This document shows positions 28,284 to 38,156 of a stretch of 64,000 bases of DNA, in pieces (the stretch's first letter is position 1; the number at the start of each line of letters is the position of its first letter). The notes beneath the pieces were generated by a model. That model saw nothing but the letters and a program-made list of their open reading frames with translations, had not been told where the DNA came from and did not search any database. The position numbers were made by a program, and so were the translations under genes. This stretch comes from Arthrobacter terricola (lineage in GTDB: Bacteria; Actinomycetota; Actinomycetes; Actinomycetales; Micrococcaceae): the NCBI RefSeq assembly GCF_004354015.1, contig NZ_SMRU01000009.1:105708-169707 (forward strand). Reading direction: 5' to 3'.

Positions 28284-28496
28284 GTAGGGTTCCTTCCGGG
28301 CAGCAGCGGGTGGGGATTCCCCGGCTCGCCCTAGGGGCGCGTGAAACGGAGCAATGCTGCCGTAGCCGCTAGTATCTTGACAGAGTCCAACTGTAGTACA
28401 GCAACATTCGGCGGTGCGCAGGGGTGCCTGCGGGTTTGTGCCGGTAGCTAGTCGCCAGGGCCAAATCCATCCACCACCGCAACCAGGAGCCGCCAC
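28284..28496. promoter_or_regulatory. Divergent region between the GT2 gene and wecA
   Basis: About 210 bases holding both promoters. TTGACA occurs at about 28376-28381 reading toward wecA, but no good -10 lies 16-18 bases away, so no promoter is assigned. Confidence 0.35.
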
Positions 28497-29606
28497 GTGA
28501 TCATGTACTCGCTCATGATGCTCACGGCTGCCATCGTGTCGTACCTTGCGACGTGGATAGCGCGCCAGATGGGGAACAAGCTGCGGCTTTTCGCCCCGAT
28601 CCGCAGCCGTGACATGCATTCGGTACCAATCTCCCGCCTTGGCGGCCTCGGGCTCTTCGCGGGGTTCGCAGTGGCGCTTGTCGTGGCCAACAACTCGTTC
28701 TTCGTCAAGGACATCTTCCACAACAACAGCGGGCCCTGGGGGATCCTCGCGGGAGCGTTCGTCATCGTCGCGGTGGGCGTTGCCGACGACATCATGGACA
28801 TCAAGTGGTGGATCAAGCTGATCGGGCAATGCACGGCGGGGACGGTCGTCGCTGTCTGGGGCGTGCAGATGTCAGTCATTCCGTTTGTCCCTGAGCCCAT
28901 CCGCATCGAATCGGAGCCGCTCCGGATCGTCCTGACGGCACTTGCCATTGTGACAACCATGAACGCCGTCAATTTCATCGACGGCCTCGACGGCCTGGCA
29001 GCCGGCGTCGCCGCCATCGGTGCGGTTGCCTTCTTTCTGACCGCGTACTGGGTCCACCGCAATGCCGTCCTGACTGACCGCTCGGACCTCGCGGCCCTCC
29101 TGATGGCCATCATCGTGGGCTGCTGCATCGGTTTCCTGCCCCACAACTGGTTTCCCGCGAAGATCTTCATGGGCGACTCCGGCGCCATGCTCCTGGGACT
29201 CGTCATGGCTTCCGCTGGCGTCGTTGCCACTGGCCAGATCAGTTCGGGCCTTTACGACCGCGCCAACGGTATACCGACGATCGTGCCCATCCTGCTTCCT
29301 TTCGCGATCCTTTCGCTTCCGCTCCTGGATCTTGGGCTGGCCGTGTTACGCAGGACAGCGCGTGGACAATCGCCATGGTCGGCCGACCGCGGCCACCTGC
29401 ACCACAAGCTCATCGAGTTGGGGCACACCCACCGGACAGCGGTGCTCATGATGTACGTCTGGACGTGTATCCTCGCGTTCGGCGGCTTGGCCTTCGCGAT
29501 CTTCAAGTGGCAATTCGTCCTCACCGTGGACATCGTTGCGGCCCTCATCATGGCCGGGGTCACGGCATGGCCGTACATGGTCCGTAAAGGGCGCGAAGCC
29601 CGATAG
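28497..29606 (+). CDS. wecA: Undecaprenyl-phosphate N-acetylglucosaminyl 1-phosphate transferase (WecA/TagO type)
   Basis: A 369-residue polytopic membrane enzyme of the MraY/WecA superfamily. It transfers GlcNAc-1-P from UDP-GlcNAc to undecaprenyl phosphate, the first step of wall polymer synthesis. Signature motifs are VADDIMD (D97, D98), NAVNFIDGLDG (156-166) and the C-terminal histidine-rich loop SADRGHLHHKL. The frame opens with GTG at 28497, with an ATG two codons in. Its place just before the ATP synthase genes matches rfe in mycobacteria. It would provide the acceptor for the GT26 enzyme upstream. Confidence 0.94.
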   Translation: MIMYSLMMLTAAIVSYLATWIARQMGNKLRLFAPIRSRDMHSVPISRLGGLGLFAGFAVALVVANNSFFVKDIFHNNSGPWGILAGAFVIVAVGVADDIMDIKWWIKLIGQCTAGTVVAVWGVQMSVIPFVPEPIRIESEPLRIVLTALAIVTTMNAVNFIDGLDGLAAGVAAIGAVAFFLTAYWVHRNAVLTDRSDLAALLMAIIVGCCIGFLPHNWFPAKIFMGDSGAMLLGLVMASAGVVATGQISSGLYDRANGIPTIVPILLPFAILSLPLLDLGLAVLRRTARGQSPWSADRGHLHHKLIELGHTHRTAVLMMYVWTCILAFGGLAFAIFKWQFVLTVDIVAALIMAGVTAWPYMVRKGREAR

Positions 29607-29642
29607 CCTCAATACGGCTGTAGTCAATGTGTGACAAGGGCG

Positions 29643-29672
29643 TTAACATCACAGTTCTATCTCATGTAGAAT
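29643..29672 (+). promoter_or_regulatory. Candidate promoter of the atp operon
   Basis: TTAACA (29643-29648) and TAGAAT (29667-29672) are near-consensus -35 and -10 boxes with an 18-base spacer, about 75 bases before the first atpI-like start. This is the most AT-rich stretch between wecA and the operon. Confidence 0.5.
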
Positions 29673-29750
29673 TTTAGGGCGGACAGTCACTCGCCCGCGC
29701 ACCCACCCTTTTGAGAATTTGGCGTCACCGCCACGACGATCGGCATCCCC

Positions 29751-30239
29751 ATGACTTCCAACGCCGGCGGACAGCAGTCCGACTCCCGCGGCGTTGCTGT
29801 CGACCGCTCCACACCTTCCTTGTGGCTGCGGCTCCTGTTCATGAGTTCGACGGCGGCCATCCTCGCCCTGGTTGTTACCGGCGTCATCGCCGCGGCCATG
29901 AACGGCGGAGTCGGTGCCTTGTCGGCCGCTTTCGGCGGTGTGCTCGTGATGGTGTTCTTCGCGATCAGCCTGCTGATCGGCCACTTCGTCGGCCGAGGCA
30001 ATCCTTCCGGCGCGGTCGGCCTCTTTGTCGCCACCTACTTTGTCAAGGTAGTCGGTTTCGCGGTAGTGCTGTTCGTGATGGGCGCCCCCGCCTGGCTGCA
30101 CGGCCGCTGGTTCGTGATCGGCGCCGTCGTCACCGTCGTCTTCTGGCAAGCGGCCGAAATTTACGGCTTCAGCAAGGCGCGCCTGCAGATCTACAACGAC
30201 CCCGCGTCCGGTAAGGGGGACTCCGATGTCCGCCCGTAA
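29751..30239 (+). CDS. AtpI-like membrane protein of the ATP synthase operon
   Basis: A 162-residue protein with four hydrophobic segments (about 25-47, 54-77, 85-107, 113-135) and a short basic C-terminus. It occupies the position of mycobacterial Rv1303, the atpI-type gene preceding atpB. AtpI proteins are accessory factors, suggested to help c-ring assembly or ion supply. It overlaps the following small membrane gene by 14 bases. Assignment rests on topology and conserved location, not on a catalytic motif. Confidence 0.75.
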   Translation: MTSNAGGQQSDSRGVAVDRSTPSLWLRLLFMSSTAAILALVVTGVIAAAMNGGVGALSAAFGGVLVMVFFAISLLIGHFVGRGNPSGAVGLFVATYFVKVVGFAVVLFVMGAPAWLHGRWFVIGAVVTVVFWQAAEIYGFSKARLQIYNDPASGKGDSDVRP

Positions 30240-30564
30240 AGACGACGGTATGCCCACCCCCCGCAAGTCCCGGCATTCCGGCGATTCCACTGAGGTTGAA
30301 CGTGACGGAGGCGACGGCGGATACAACGCCGGAATAGCCGTCTTCAGCTACATAATTGGCGGAATCATAGTCTGGAGTTTGATAGGCTGGGGTCTGGATT
30401 ATCTGTGGGGGACCCGCTGGATTGTGCTCCTTGGCGCTCTGCTTGGAGCCACAGGGGGGTTCTATCTTTCCCATATGCACGGCCTCACCAGCCAGCGGAC
30501 TTCATCTGGTGGAAGCGCAGCAGACAGCGGACCGTCCGACGACGGGGACAGTAATGCCAAATAA
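30226..30564 (+). CDS. AtpZ/AtpI family protein
   Basis: A 112-residue protein with a charged N-terminus, two transmembrane helices (about 35-57 and 65-85) and a serine/glycine/aspartate-rich tail. SYIIGGIIVWSLIGWGLDYLW and the following LGALLGATGGFYLSHM match the AtpZ/AtpI small subunit pattern. Together with the preceding gene it forms a two-protein accessory set at the head of the ATP synthase operon. The role in bacterial ATP synthase assembly is known only in outline. Confidence 0.82.
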   Translation: MSARKDDGMPTPRKSRHSGDSTEVERDGGDGGYNAGIAVFSYIIGGIIVWSLIGWGLDYLWGTRWIVLLGALLGATGGFYLSHMHGLTSQRTSSGGSAADSGPSDDGDSNAK

Positions 30565-30645
30565 TTTCACACGGGAAAAGGCTGCAGAGAACGCGGCTGG
30601 ATCCTCAACAACGCCCAATGATGGACACTGCAGAGAGGAAACGCG

Positions 30646-31446
30646 TTGATCGCGCTTGCGCTCCCGGCCCAGGATTCAGGGACCTTCACTCCTCCCGGAA
30701 TCGACCAATTGCACCTGCCGGCAATCCTGCCTTGGGGTGCGTCCGAAGGATTCTCCAAGCAGATGCTGCTTGTCATCCTTTCGGTCGTTATTATCGCCAC
30801 CTTCTTCGTCCTGGCCGCACGCAAGCGCCAGCTCGTTCCCGGCAAGCTGCAGTTCGCAGGCGAGATGGCTTACGGCTTCGTCCGTAACAGCATCGCCAAG
30901 GACATCATCGGCGGCCGCGACTTCATGAAGTACGTTCCGCTGCTGTTCAGCCTGTTCTTCTTCATCCTGGTGAACAACATCTACGGCGCGATCCCGCTGA
31001 TCCAGCTGCCAAGCTTCTCGCACGTCGGCGGAGCCTACGTGTTGGCCGTCCTCGTCTACGTCACCTGGATCGGGATTGGCATCAAGAAGAACGGTCTGCG
31101 CTACTTCAAGCTCGCCACCGTACCCTCTGGTGTTCCCGTTTACATCCTGCCGATCGTCATCCCGATCGAAATCATTTCCAACTTCCTGGTCCGTCCGGTC
31201 ACGCACAGCCTCCGTCTGTTCGCCACCATGCTGGCAGGCCACCTCATCGTGATGATCGCCGGATCGGGCATCGAGTTCCTCGTGATGCAGGAAAACTTCC
31301 TCCTGAAAGGCGCTTCCGTCCTGGTCCTTGCGGGCGCCATCGCGATGTACATGCTTGAGGCCCTGATCATGGTGCTGCAGGCTTACGTCTTCACCTTGCT
31401 GACCGCGATCTACATCGAAGGCGCACTCCACGCCGACAGCCACTAG
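30646..31446 (+). CDS. atpB: ATP synthase Fo subunit a
   Basis: A 266-residue membrane subunit forming the proton half-channels. The essential arginine lies in the SLRLFATMLAGHL helix, and five to six transmembrane segments are evident. The start is an unusual TTG at 30646, supported by AGAGAGGAAA eight bases upstream; no ATG or GTG in frame gives a normal N-terminus. It is followed by two hairpins before atpE. Confidence 0.96.
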   Translation: MIALALPAQDSGTFTPPGIDQLHLPAILPWGASEGFSKQMLLVILSVVIIATFFVLAARKRQLVPGKLQFAGEMAYGFVRNSIAKDIIGGRDFMKYVPLLFSLFFFILVNNIYGAIPLIQLPSFSHVGGAYVLAVLVYVTWIGIGIKKNGLRYFKLATVPSGVPVYILPIVIPIEIISNFLVRPVTHSLRLFATMLAGHLIVMIAGSGIEFLVMQENFLLKGASVLVLAGAIAMYMLEALIMVLQAYVFTLLTAIYIEGALHADSH

Positions 31447-31460
31447 GCATCCCTCAATCT

Positions 31461-31509
31461 TCCCCTTCGGGGGATGAAGCAAACCAAACAACCTGCCGCG
31501 AACGCGGCA
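31461..31509 (+). promoter_or_regulatory. Two RNA hairpins in the atpB-atpE gap
   Basis: TCCCC-TTCG-GGGGA (31461-31474) is a UUCG-tetraloop hairpin, and TGCCGCG-AA-CGCGGCA (31494-31509) is a second stable stem. The atpE Shine-Dalgarno GAAAGGA follows within ten bases. Such structures can block 3' decay and enhance atpE translation, matching the high c-subunit demand; that role is inferred. Confidence 0.6.
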
Positions 31510-31525
31510 TCTTGAAAGGAAAACA

Positions 31526-31744
31526 ATGAACGGCGACATCAACGGCTCCCTTAACCTCATTGGCTACGGTCTCTCCGCAATCGGCGGTGGTATCGGTGTG
31601 GGTCTCGTCTTTGCTGCTTACATCAACGGTGTTGCACGTCAGCCGGAAGCACAGCGCGTGCTTCAGCCGATCGCGTTCCTTGGTCTGGCCCTGACTGAAG
31701 CCCTCGCGATCCTCGGCCTTGTCTTCGCTTTCGTTCTCAAGTAA
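31526..31744 (+). CDS. atpE: ATP synthase Fo subunit c
   Basis: A 72-residue hairpin of two transmembrane helices forming the proton-driven rotor ring. The GIGVGLVFA glycine motif and RQPEAQ loop are present, and the proton-carrying glutamate is E58 in LALTEAL. Glutamate rather than a Na+-binding signature indicates proton coupling. A strong Shine-Dalgarno (AAGGAAAA) precedes the ATG. Confidence 0.98.
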   Translation: MNGDINGSLNLIGYGLSAIGGGIGVGLVFAAYINGVARQPEAQRVLQPIAFLGLALTEALAILGLVFAFVLK

Positions 31745-31797
31745 ACCGCTAAGAACAAGCGAACATTCAGAACCGAGTAGATAAGGACGGGTGAAAC

Positions 31798-32358
31798 ATG
31801 AATCAGCAGATCATCTCAGCCGCCGCTCAAGGCGCCGCCGAGTCGGCTAATCCGCTCGTTCCCAACCTTTGGGAAATGGGCGTCGTCCTCGCCGGCTTCG
31901 CGGTCCTCTATTTCATCGTGGTCAAGTTTGTTGTCCCGATGTTCGAGAAGACCTTCGCCGAGCGTGCCGAGGCGATCGAGGGCGGCATTGCCAAAGCCGA
32001 AAAGGCCCAGGCGGAAGCTTCTGCTGCTCTTGAAGAGTACAAGCAGCAGCTCCACGACGCCCGCGCCGAGGCCAACCGCATCCGCGAGGAAGCACGCGCC
32101 GAAGGTGCCCAGATCCTTGCGGACCTGAAGAGCAAGGCAGCAGCCGAGTCGGCCCGCATCACCGAGCAGGCTCACGCCCAGATTGAGTCGGAGCGCCAGG
32201 CAGCCGTTGTTTCCCTGCGTTCCGAGGTAGGCACCTTGGCCACCACCCTGGCCGAGCGCATCGTTGGCGAAACGCTCAGCGATGACGAGCGCGCAGCCCG
32301 AGTGGTGGACCGTTTCCTGGCAGATCTGGAGACCCAGAGCGCAGGTGCAGCTAAGTAA
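31798..32358 (+). CDS. atpF: ATP synthase Fo subunit b
   Basis: A 186-residue peripheral-stalk subunit. One transmembrane helix (about 24-44, VVLAGFAVLYFIVVKFVVP) is followed by a long charged coiled coil rich in alanine, glutamate and lysine (to about residue 150). It is separate from delta here, unlike the b-delta fusion of mycobacteria. Its stop overlaps the atpH start (TAATG). Confidence 0.96.
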   Translation: MNQQIISAAAQGAAESANPLVPNLWEMGVVLAGFAVLYFIVVKFVVPMFEKTFAERAEAIEGGIAKAEKAQAEASAALEEYKQQLHDARAEANRIREEARAEGAQILADLKSKAAAESARITEQAHAQIESERQAAVVSLRSEVGTLATTLAERIVGETLSDDERAARVVDRFLADLETQSAGAAK

Positions 32359-33185
32359 TGGCAGGTGTATCGAGCGAATCGCTGACCAATGCGTTGGAGC
32401 AGCTGGAAGCCAAGCTTCCGCTGGCCTCGCTGCAGTTGGCTAAGGACCTCTTCGGAATCCTGGGAACGGTGGACAGCTCGGCTGGCTTGCGCCGCGCCCT
32501 GACTGACCCTTCCCGCAGCGGAGAAGAAAAGTCGGCGCTGGTCAGGCAGTTGTTTAGCGGGAAAGTCTCCGCTGATGCTGCGGAAATCGCGAGTGGATTG
32601 GCCGGCTCGCGCTGGGCGTCCGCACGCGATATCGGCGATGCACTCGAGACTCTTGCCGCCACGGTGGTCATTGCCGTGGCTGAAAACAAGTCGGCCGTTT
32701 CTGCCTCCGGAATCACGGGGCTGGAAGAGCTGGAAAACGATCTGTTTGCTTTCAACCAGGCCGTTGCTTCCAGCCACGAAGTACAACGTGCCCTGGGAGA
32801 GTCGCAAGCAAGTGCCGCGGCCAAGGTCAACCTGGCGGAGAGGCTGGTACCCGGCGCAAGCCCGGAAGCCCTCCTGCTCATCGGCCAGGCAGTCTCGGAG
32901 CCGCGCGGCATCAAGCCGAGCAAGCTCGTCGAGAACTTCGCCAAGCTTGCAGCCAAGCGCCAGCACCGCTGGATCGCAACTGTCAGCGTTACCCGTCCAT
33001 TGACGGAAGCGCAAGCCAGCCGTCTGCAGGCAGGGCTTAACGCCCTCTACGGCCGCGAATTGAAGGTCAACGCCACCGTTGATCCGACGTTGATCGGCGG
33101 AATTCGGGTCCAGGTTGGGGACGAAGTGCTTGACGCTTCCGTCGTGGCCCGACTGTCCGAGCTCCGTCGGCAACTCGCTGGCTAG
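32358..33185 (+). CDS. atpH: ATP synthase F1 subunit delta
   Basis: A 275-residue stalk subunit linking b to the F1 head. The C-terminal region with GRELKVNATVDPTLIGGIRVQVGDEVLDASV is the delta/OSCP signature. It is longer than the 180-residue E. coli protein; a long N-terminal helical part is usual in actinobacteria. It overlaps atpF by one base. Confidence 0.95.
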   Translation: MAGVSSESLTNALEQLEAKLPLASLQLAKDLFGILGTVDSSAGLRRALTDPSRSGEEKSALVRQLFSGKVSADAAEIASGLAGSRWASARDIGDALETLAATVVIAVAENKSAVSASGITGLEELENDLFAFNQAVASSHEVQRALGESQASAAAKVNLAERLVPGASPEALLLIGQAVSEPRGIKPSKLVENFAKLAAKRQHRWIATVSVTRPLTEAQASRLQAGLNALYGRELKVNATVDPTLIGGIRVQVGDEVLDASVVARLSELRRQLAG

Positions 33186-33267
33186 CCAGACAAGCACAAC
33201 TTAACTGATACAAAACCCGGTCATCGTGAGCAACGATGATCACGAAACAGGAGAGCAGGGACTGCAG

Positions 33268-34905
33268 ATGGCCGAATTGACCATCAACGCCGACGACGTC
33301 CGTAATGCGCTGAACGAGTTCGCGGCGTCCTACGAACCCGGAAACGCAGAGCGCGTAGAGGTCGGCCGCGTGACCGCCGCAAGTGACGGCATCGCCCGTG
33401 TTGAGGGCCTTCCCTCGGTCATGGCGAACGAGCTGCTTCGCTTCGAAGACGGCACCTTGGGCCTCGCCCAGAACCTTGACGTCCGCGAAATCGGTGTCAT
33501 CGTCCTCGGTGACTTCACCGGCATCGAAGAAGGCCAGGAAGTTCACCGCACGGGTGAAATCCTGTCCGTCCCGGTAGGCGACGCCTTCCTGGGCCGTGTT
33601 GTTGACCCCCTCGGTCAACCGATTGACGACCTCGGCGAGATCAAGGCCGAGACCACCCGAGCATTGGAGCTCCAGGCTCCGGGCGTGACGCAGCGCAAGT
33701 CGGTTCACGAACCCATGCAGACTGGCCTCAAGGCCATTGACGCCATGATTCCGATCGGCCGCGGCCAGCGTCAGCTGATCATCGGTGACCGCCAGACCGG
33801 TAAGACGGCCATCGCCGTGGACACCATCATCAACCAGAAGGCCAACTGGGCTTCCGGCGATGTGAACAAGCAGGTCCGTTGCGTCTACGTTGGCGTCGGC
33901 CAGAAGGCTTCCACGATCGCGGCTGTCCGCCAGACTCTGGAAGACCACGGCGCGCTTGAGTACACCACCATCGTGGCTTCCCCGGCATCCGACCCCGCCG
34001 GCTTCAAGTACTTGGCTCCCTACGCAGGTTCGGCCATTGGCCAGCACTGGATGTACGGCGGAAAGCACGTCCTGGTGATCTTCGATGACCTGTCCAAGCA
34101 GGCTGAAGCTTACCGTGCAGTGTCCCTGCTGCTCCGCCGTCCGCCGGGACGCGAAGCCTACCCGGGTGACGTTTTCTACTTGCACTCCCGTCTGCTTGAG
34201 CGTTGTGCCAAGCTCTCCGACGAACTGGGCGCAGGCTCGATGACCGGTCTCCCGATCGTCGAAACCAAGGCCAACGACGTTTCGGCGTACATCCCGACCA
34301 ACGTCATCTCCATCACCGACGGCCAGATCTTCCTGCAGTCGGACCTCTTCAACGCCAACCAGCGTCCTGCTGTTGACGTTGGTGTCTCGGTTTCCCGCGT
34401 TGGTGGTGCAGCCCAGGTCAAGTCCATGAAGAAGGTCTCCGGTACGTTGAAGCTGGACCTGGCCCAGTACCGCGACATGCAGGCATTTGCCATGTTCGCC
34501 TCGGACCTGGACGCCGCTTCCCGCCAGCAGCTGACCCGTGGTGCCCGCCTCATGGAGCTGCTCAAGCAGGGCCAGTACTCGCCGTTCCCGGTCGAGGACC
34601 AGGTCGTGTCCATCTGGGCAGGTACCAACGGCTACCTCGACGACGTTCCTGTTGAGGACATCAACCGCTTCGAAGCCGAGTTCCTTGAGCACTTGAAGCA
34701 CACGTCCTCCATCCTGACGACGCTTGCACAGACGAACGTGCTGGACGACGACACCCTTGAGGCCCTGAAGACCGCAATCGTTTCCTTCAAGAAGGGTTTC
34801 TTCGGGGAAGGTGACAACCGCCTGGTTGGAGCCGGCCACGAAGAGCACGAAGCGATCGCCGGCGGCTCGGTCGACCAGGAAAAGATCGTCAAGCAGAAGC
34901 GCTAG
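33268..34905 (+). CDS. atpA: ATP synthase F1 subunit alpha
   Basis: A 545-residue non-catalytic nucleotide-binding subunit of the F1 hexamer. Walker A is GDRQTGKT (about 173-180); [16 protein letters not shown] and [11 protein letters not shown] are family motifs. The ATG at 33268 ([10 protein letters not shown]) is preferred over the upstream frame start because AGGAG precedes it and family proteins begin there. A C-terminal acidic extension (after about 510) is typical of actinobacteria. Confidence 0.98.
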   Translation: MAELTINADDVRNALNEFAASYEPGNAERVEVGRVTAASDGIARVEGLPSVMANELLRFEDGTLGLAQNLDVREIGVIVLGDFTGIEEGQEVHRTGEILSVPVGDAFLGRVVDPLGQPIDDLGEIKAETTRALELQAPGVTQRKSVHEPMQTGLKAIDAMIPIGRGQRQLIIGDRQTGKTAIAVDTIINQKANWASGDVNKQVRCVYVGVGQKASTIAAVRQTLEDHGALEYTTIVASPASDPAGFKYLAPYAGSAIGQHWMYGGKHVLVIFDDLSKQAEAYRAVSLLLRRPPGREAYPGDVFYLHSRLLERCAKLSDELGAGSMTGLPIVETKANDVSAYIPTNVISITDGQIFLQSDLFNANQRPAVDVGVSVSRVGGAAQVKSMKKVSGTLKLDLAQYRDMQAFAMFASDLDAASRQQLTRGARLMELLKQGQYSPFPVEDQVVSIWAGTNGYLDDVPVEDINRFEAEFLEHLKHTSSILTTLAQTNVLDDDTLEALKTAIVSFKKGFFGEGDNRLVGAGHEEHEAIAGGSVDQEKIVKQKR

Positions 34906-34911
34906 GGCCTT

Positions 34912-34947
34912 GGCCCCGTGCCTGCGTAGCTACGCAGGCACGGGGCC
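34912..34947 (+). repeat. Perfect 36-bp palindrome between atpA and atpG
   Basis: Arms 34912-34929 and 34930-34947 are exact reverse complements (GGCCCCGTGCC.../...GGCACGGGGCC) with no spacer, seven bases after the atpA stop. No T-run follows, so it is not a terminator. It probably folds into a stable mRNA hairpin affecting decay or partial read-through. Confidence 0.95.
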
Positions 34948-34997
34948 CTCGCCAAAGCCTTAGCCCGGATCCTCCGGGATCTTAGGAAAGGAAATGT

Positions 34998-35885
34998 ATG
35001 GGAGCCCAGATCCGGGTCTACCGCCAGAAGATCAGCTCGACGACGTCGATGCGCAAGATCTTCAAGGCGATGGAGCTGATCGCTACCTCGCGCATTGGTA
35101 AGGCCCGCGCCCGCGTGGCAGCTTCGCTGCCCTATGCAAACGCGATTACCCGTGCCGTTTCTGCTGTCGCAAGCCAGAACGAAATCGATCACCCGCTGGT
35201 CACCGAGCCGGAGCAGATCCGCCGTGCCGCTGTCCTGGTCATCACCTCTGACCGCGGCCTTGCCGGTTCCTACTCCGCGAGCGTGCTCAAGCAGGCCGAA
35301 GGACTCAACGAACTCCTCCGCGCAGAGGGCAAGGAAGTCAAGACCTACCTGGTCGGACGCAAGGCACAGGCTTACTTCGAGTTCCGCGGACGTGACTACG
35401 CCCGTGTGTGGACCGGTGGAACCGATGCGCCCGAGTTCGCGACCGCCAGGGAAATCGGTGCGGCCCTCCTCGAAGAGTTCGCCAATGACTTCGTCGATGG
35501 TGGCGTGGACGAGATCCACGTCGTCTACACCCGTTTCAAGTCAATGGTGACCCAGGAGCCCACGGTCATCCGCTTGCTGCCGCTCGAGGTTGAAGAGCAG
35601 GCAGTCACCGAATCCGAGCTCCTGCCGTTGTACGAGTTCGAGCCGGAGGCGGAGCAAGTTCTTGACGCCCTGCTTCCGCGTTACATCGAATCGCGCATCT
35701 TCGCGGCAATGCTTCAGGCAGCGGCTTCCGAGCTCGCAGCCCGTCAGCGCGCCATGAAGTCCGCGGGCGACAACGCGACGGAACTGATCAAGAAGTACAC
35801 GCGTCTGCGCAACACGGCCCGCCAGGCCGAGATCACGCAGGAGCTTTCCGAGATCGTGGCCGGCGCCGACGCGCTGAACGCGTAA
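34998..35885 (+). CDS. atpG: ATP synthase F1 subunit gamma
   Basis: A 295-residue central rotor shaft. The N-terminal [21 protein letters not shown] helix, the Rossmann-like middle with [17 protein letters not shown] and the C-terminal helix ([20 protein letters not shown]) are all present. AAAGGAAA precedes its ATG. An extended insert near residues 195-215 is usual for actinobacterial gamma subunits. Confidence 0.97.
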   Translation: MGAQIRVYRQKISSTTSMRKIFKAMELIATSRIGKARARVAASLPYANAITRAVSAVASQNEIDHPLVTEPEQIRRAAVLVITSDRGLAGSYSASVLKQAEGLNELLRAEGKEVKTYLVGRKAQAYFEFRGRDYARVWTGGTDAPEFATAREIGAALLEEFANDFVDGGVDEIHVVYTRFKSMVTQEPTVIRLLPLEVEEQAVTESELLPLYEFEPEAEQVLDALLPRYIESRIFAAMLQAAASELAARQRAMKSAGDNATELIKKYTRLRNTARQAEITQELSEIVAGADALNA

Positions 35886-35929
35886 TCGCCGGTGCATGGT
35901 CCGGCGCAAGCGGCACCTGCACCACATAG

Positions 35930-37423
<1,494 letters not shown>

Positions 37424-37424
37424 C

Positions 37425-37709
37425 ATGGCTGAGCTCGAGGTTGAGATTGTCGCGGCGGACCACTTCGTGTGGTCCGGTGCGGCCAAGATGGTCAAGGCCC
37501 GCACCAGCGATGGTGAGATCGGGATCCTGCCGGGCCACTCGCCGCTCCTGGCCATTCTGGCTGCGGGCGAGCTGGCCATCGAGCCGGTTTCCGGAGAACG
37601 CCTTGCGGTTGTTGTGGACGGCGGATTCTTCTCCGTCGACGACAACCGCGTGGTGATCGTGGCTGACAACGCCCAACTGGGTGAAGCAGCAACTGCGGGG
37701 ATCCGATAG
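37425..37709 (+). CDS. atpC: ATP synthase F1 subunit epsilon, short form
   Basis: A 94-residue protein comprising the N-terminal beta-sandwich domain (MAELEVEIVAADHFVWSGAA, GEIGILPGHSPLLAIL). The C-terminal helical hairpin that in longer epsilon subunits inhibits ATP hydrolysis is missing; the protein ends shortly after the sandwich. Mycobacterial epsilon, by comparison, is about 120 residues with a short C-terminal domain. Loss of the hairpin suggests that epsilon-mediated hydrolysis inhibition is absent or uses other elements. Confidence 0.93.
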   Translation: MAELEVEIVAADHFVWSGAAKMVKARTSDGEIGILPGHSPLLAILAAGELAIEPVSGERLAVVVDGGFFSVDDNRVVIVADNAQLGEAATAGIR

Positions 37710-37719
37710 CAAGACCTTG

Positions 37720-38151
37720 ATGGACGATTCTGTTTTTCCGTTCATCGCCCTGGCAACGGCGTTTGCGTTGCTGATTCTTACACTGTGCCTTGTAGGGGTG
37801 CGCCGCTTCAACCTGCGGCGCGCCCTCGGCACGGTCGACGCCTCCATTTGCATGGCTGGAAACAGCTGGCGGATGGGGGTTTGTCGTTATCAGGACACGG
37901 AGCTGGAATGGTTCCGGCTCCTTTCCCTCAGCTTCAGGCCGAGGCACAGCTTCCGCCGAAGTTCCCTCGAGCTCCTTGGCCGCAGGAAGCCCACCGAAGA
38001 AGAACGGACACGGCTCCAGCCCGACGTCGTGGTAGTGGAACTGCAGCACGAGGGGCAGTCGTTCATGTTGGCGATGAGGTTCGAGGCCTATGCCGGGCTG
38101 TCTTCCTGGCTTGAAGCCGGCCCTGTGGTGGGCGTCGGCACCTGGCGCTGA
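37720..38151 (+). CDS. DUF2550 membrane-anchored protein
   Basis: A 143-residue protein with one N-terminal transmembrane helix (about 6-28) and a basic domain with GTVDASICMAGNSWRMGVCRY and YQDTELEWFRLLSLS. It matches the DUF2550 family encoded just after atpC in mycobacteria (Rv1312 position). Function is unknown. The conserved linkage with the ATP synthase suggests a membrane-related role but no activity can be assigned. Confidence 0.85.
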   Translation: MDDSVFPFIALATAFALLILTLCLVGVRRFNLRRALGTVDASICMAGNSWRMGVCRYQDTELEWFRLLSLSFRPRHSFRRSSLELLGRRKPTEEERTRLQPDVVVVELQHEGQSFMLAMRFEAYAGLSSWLEAGPVVGVGTWR

Positions 38152-38156
38152 CCCCG

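Noticed and set aside
28376..28381. TTGACA box upstream of wecA
   Set aside because: No acceptable -10 hexamer at 16-18 bases.
29631..29655. TGTGA...TCACA pair before the atp operon resembling a CRP/GlxR site
   Set aside because: Spacing of 14 bases does not fit the 6-base spacer of CRP sites.
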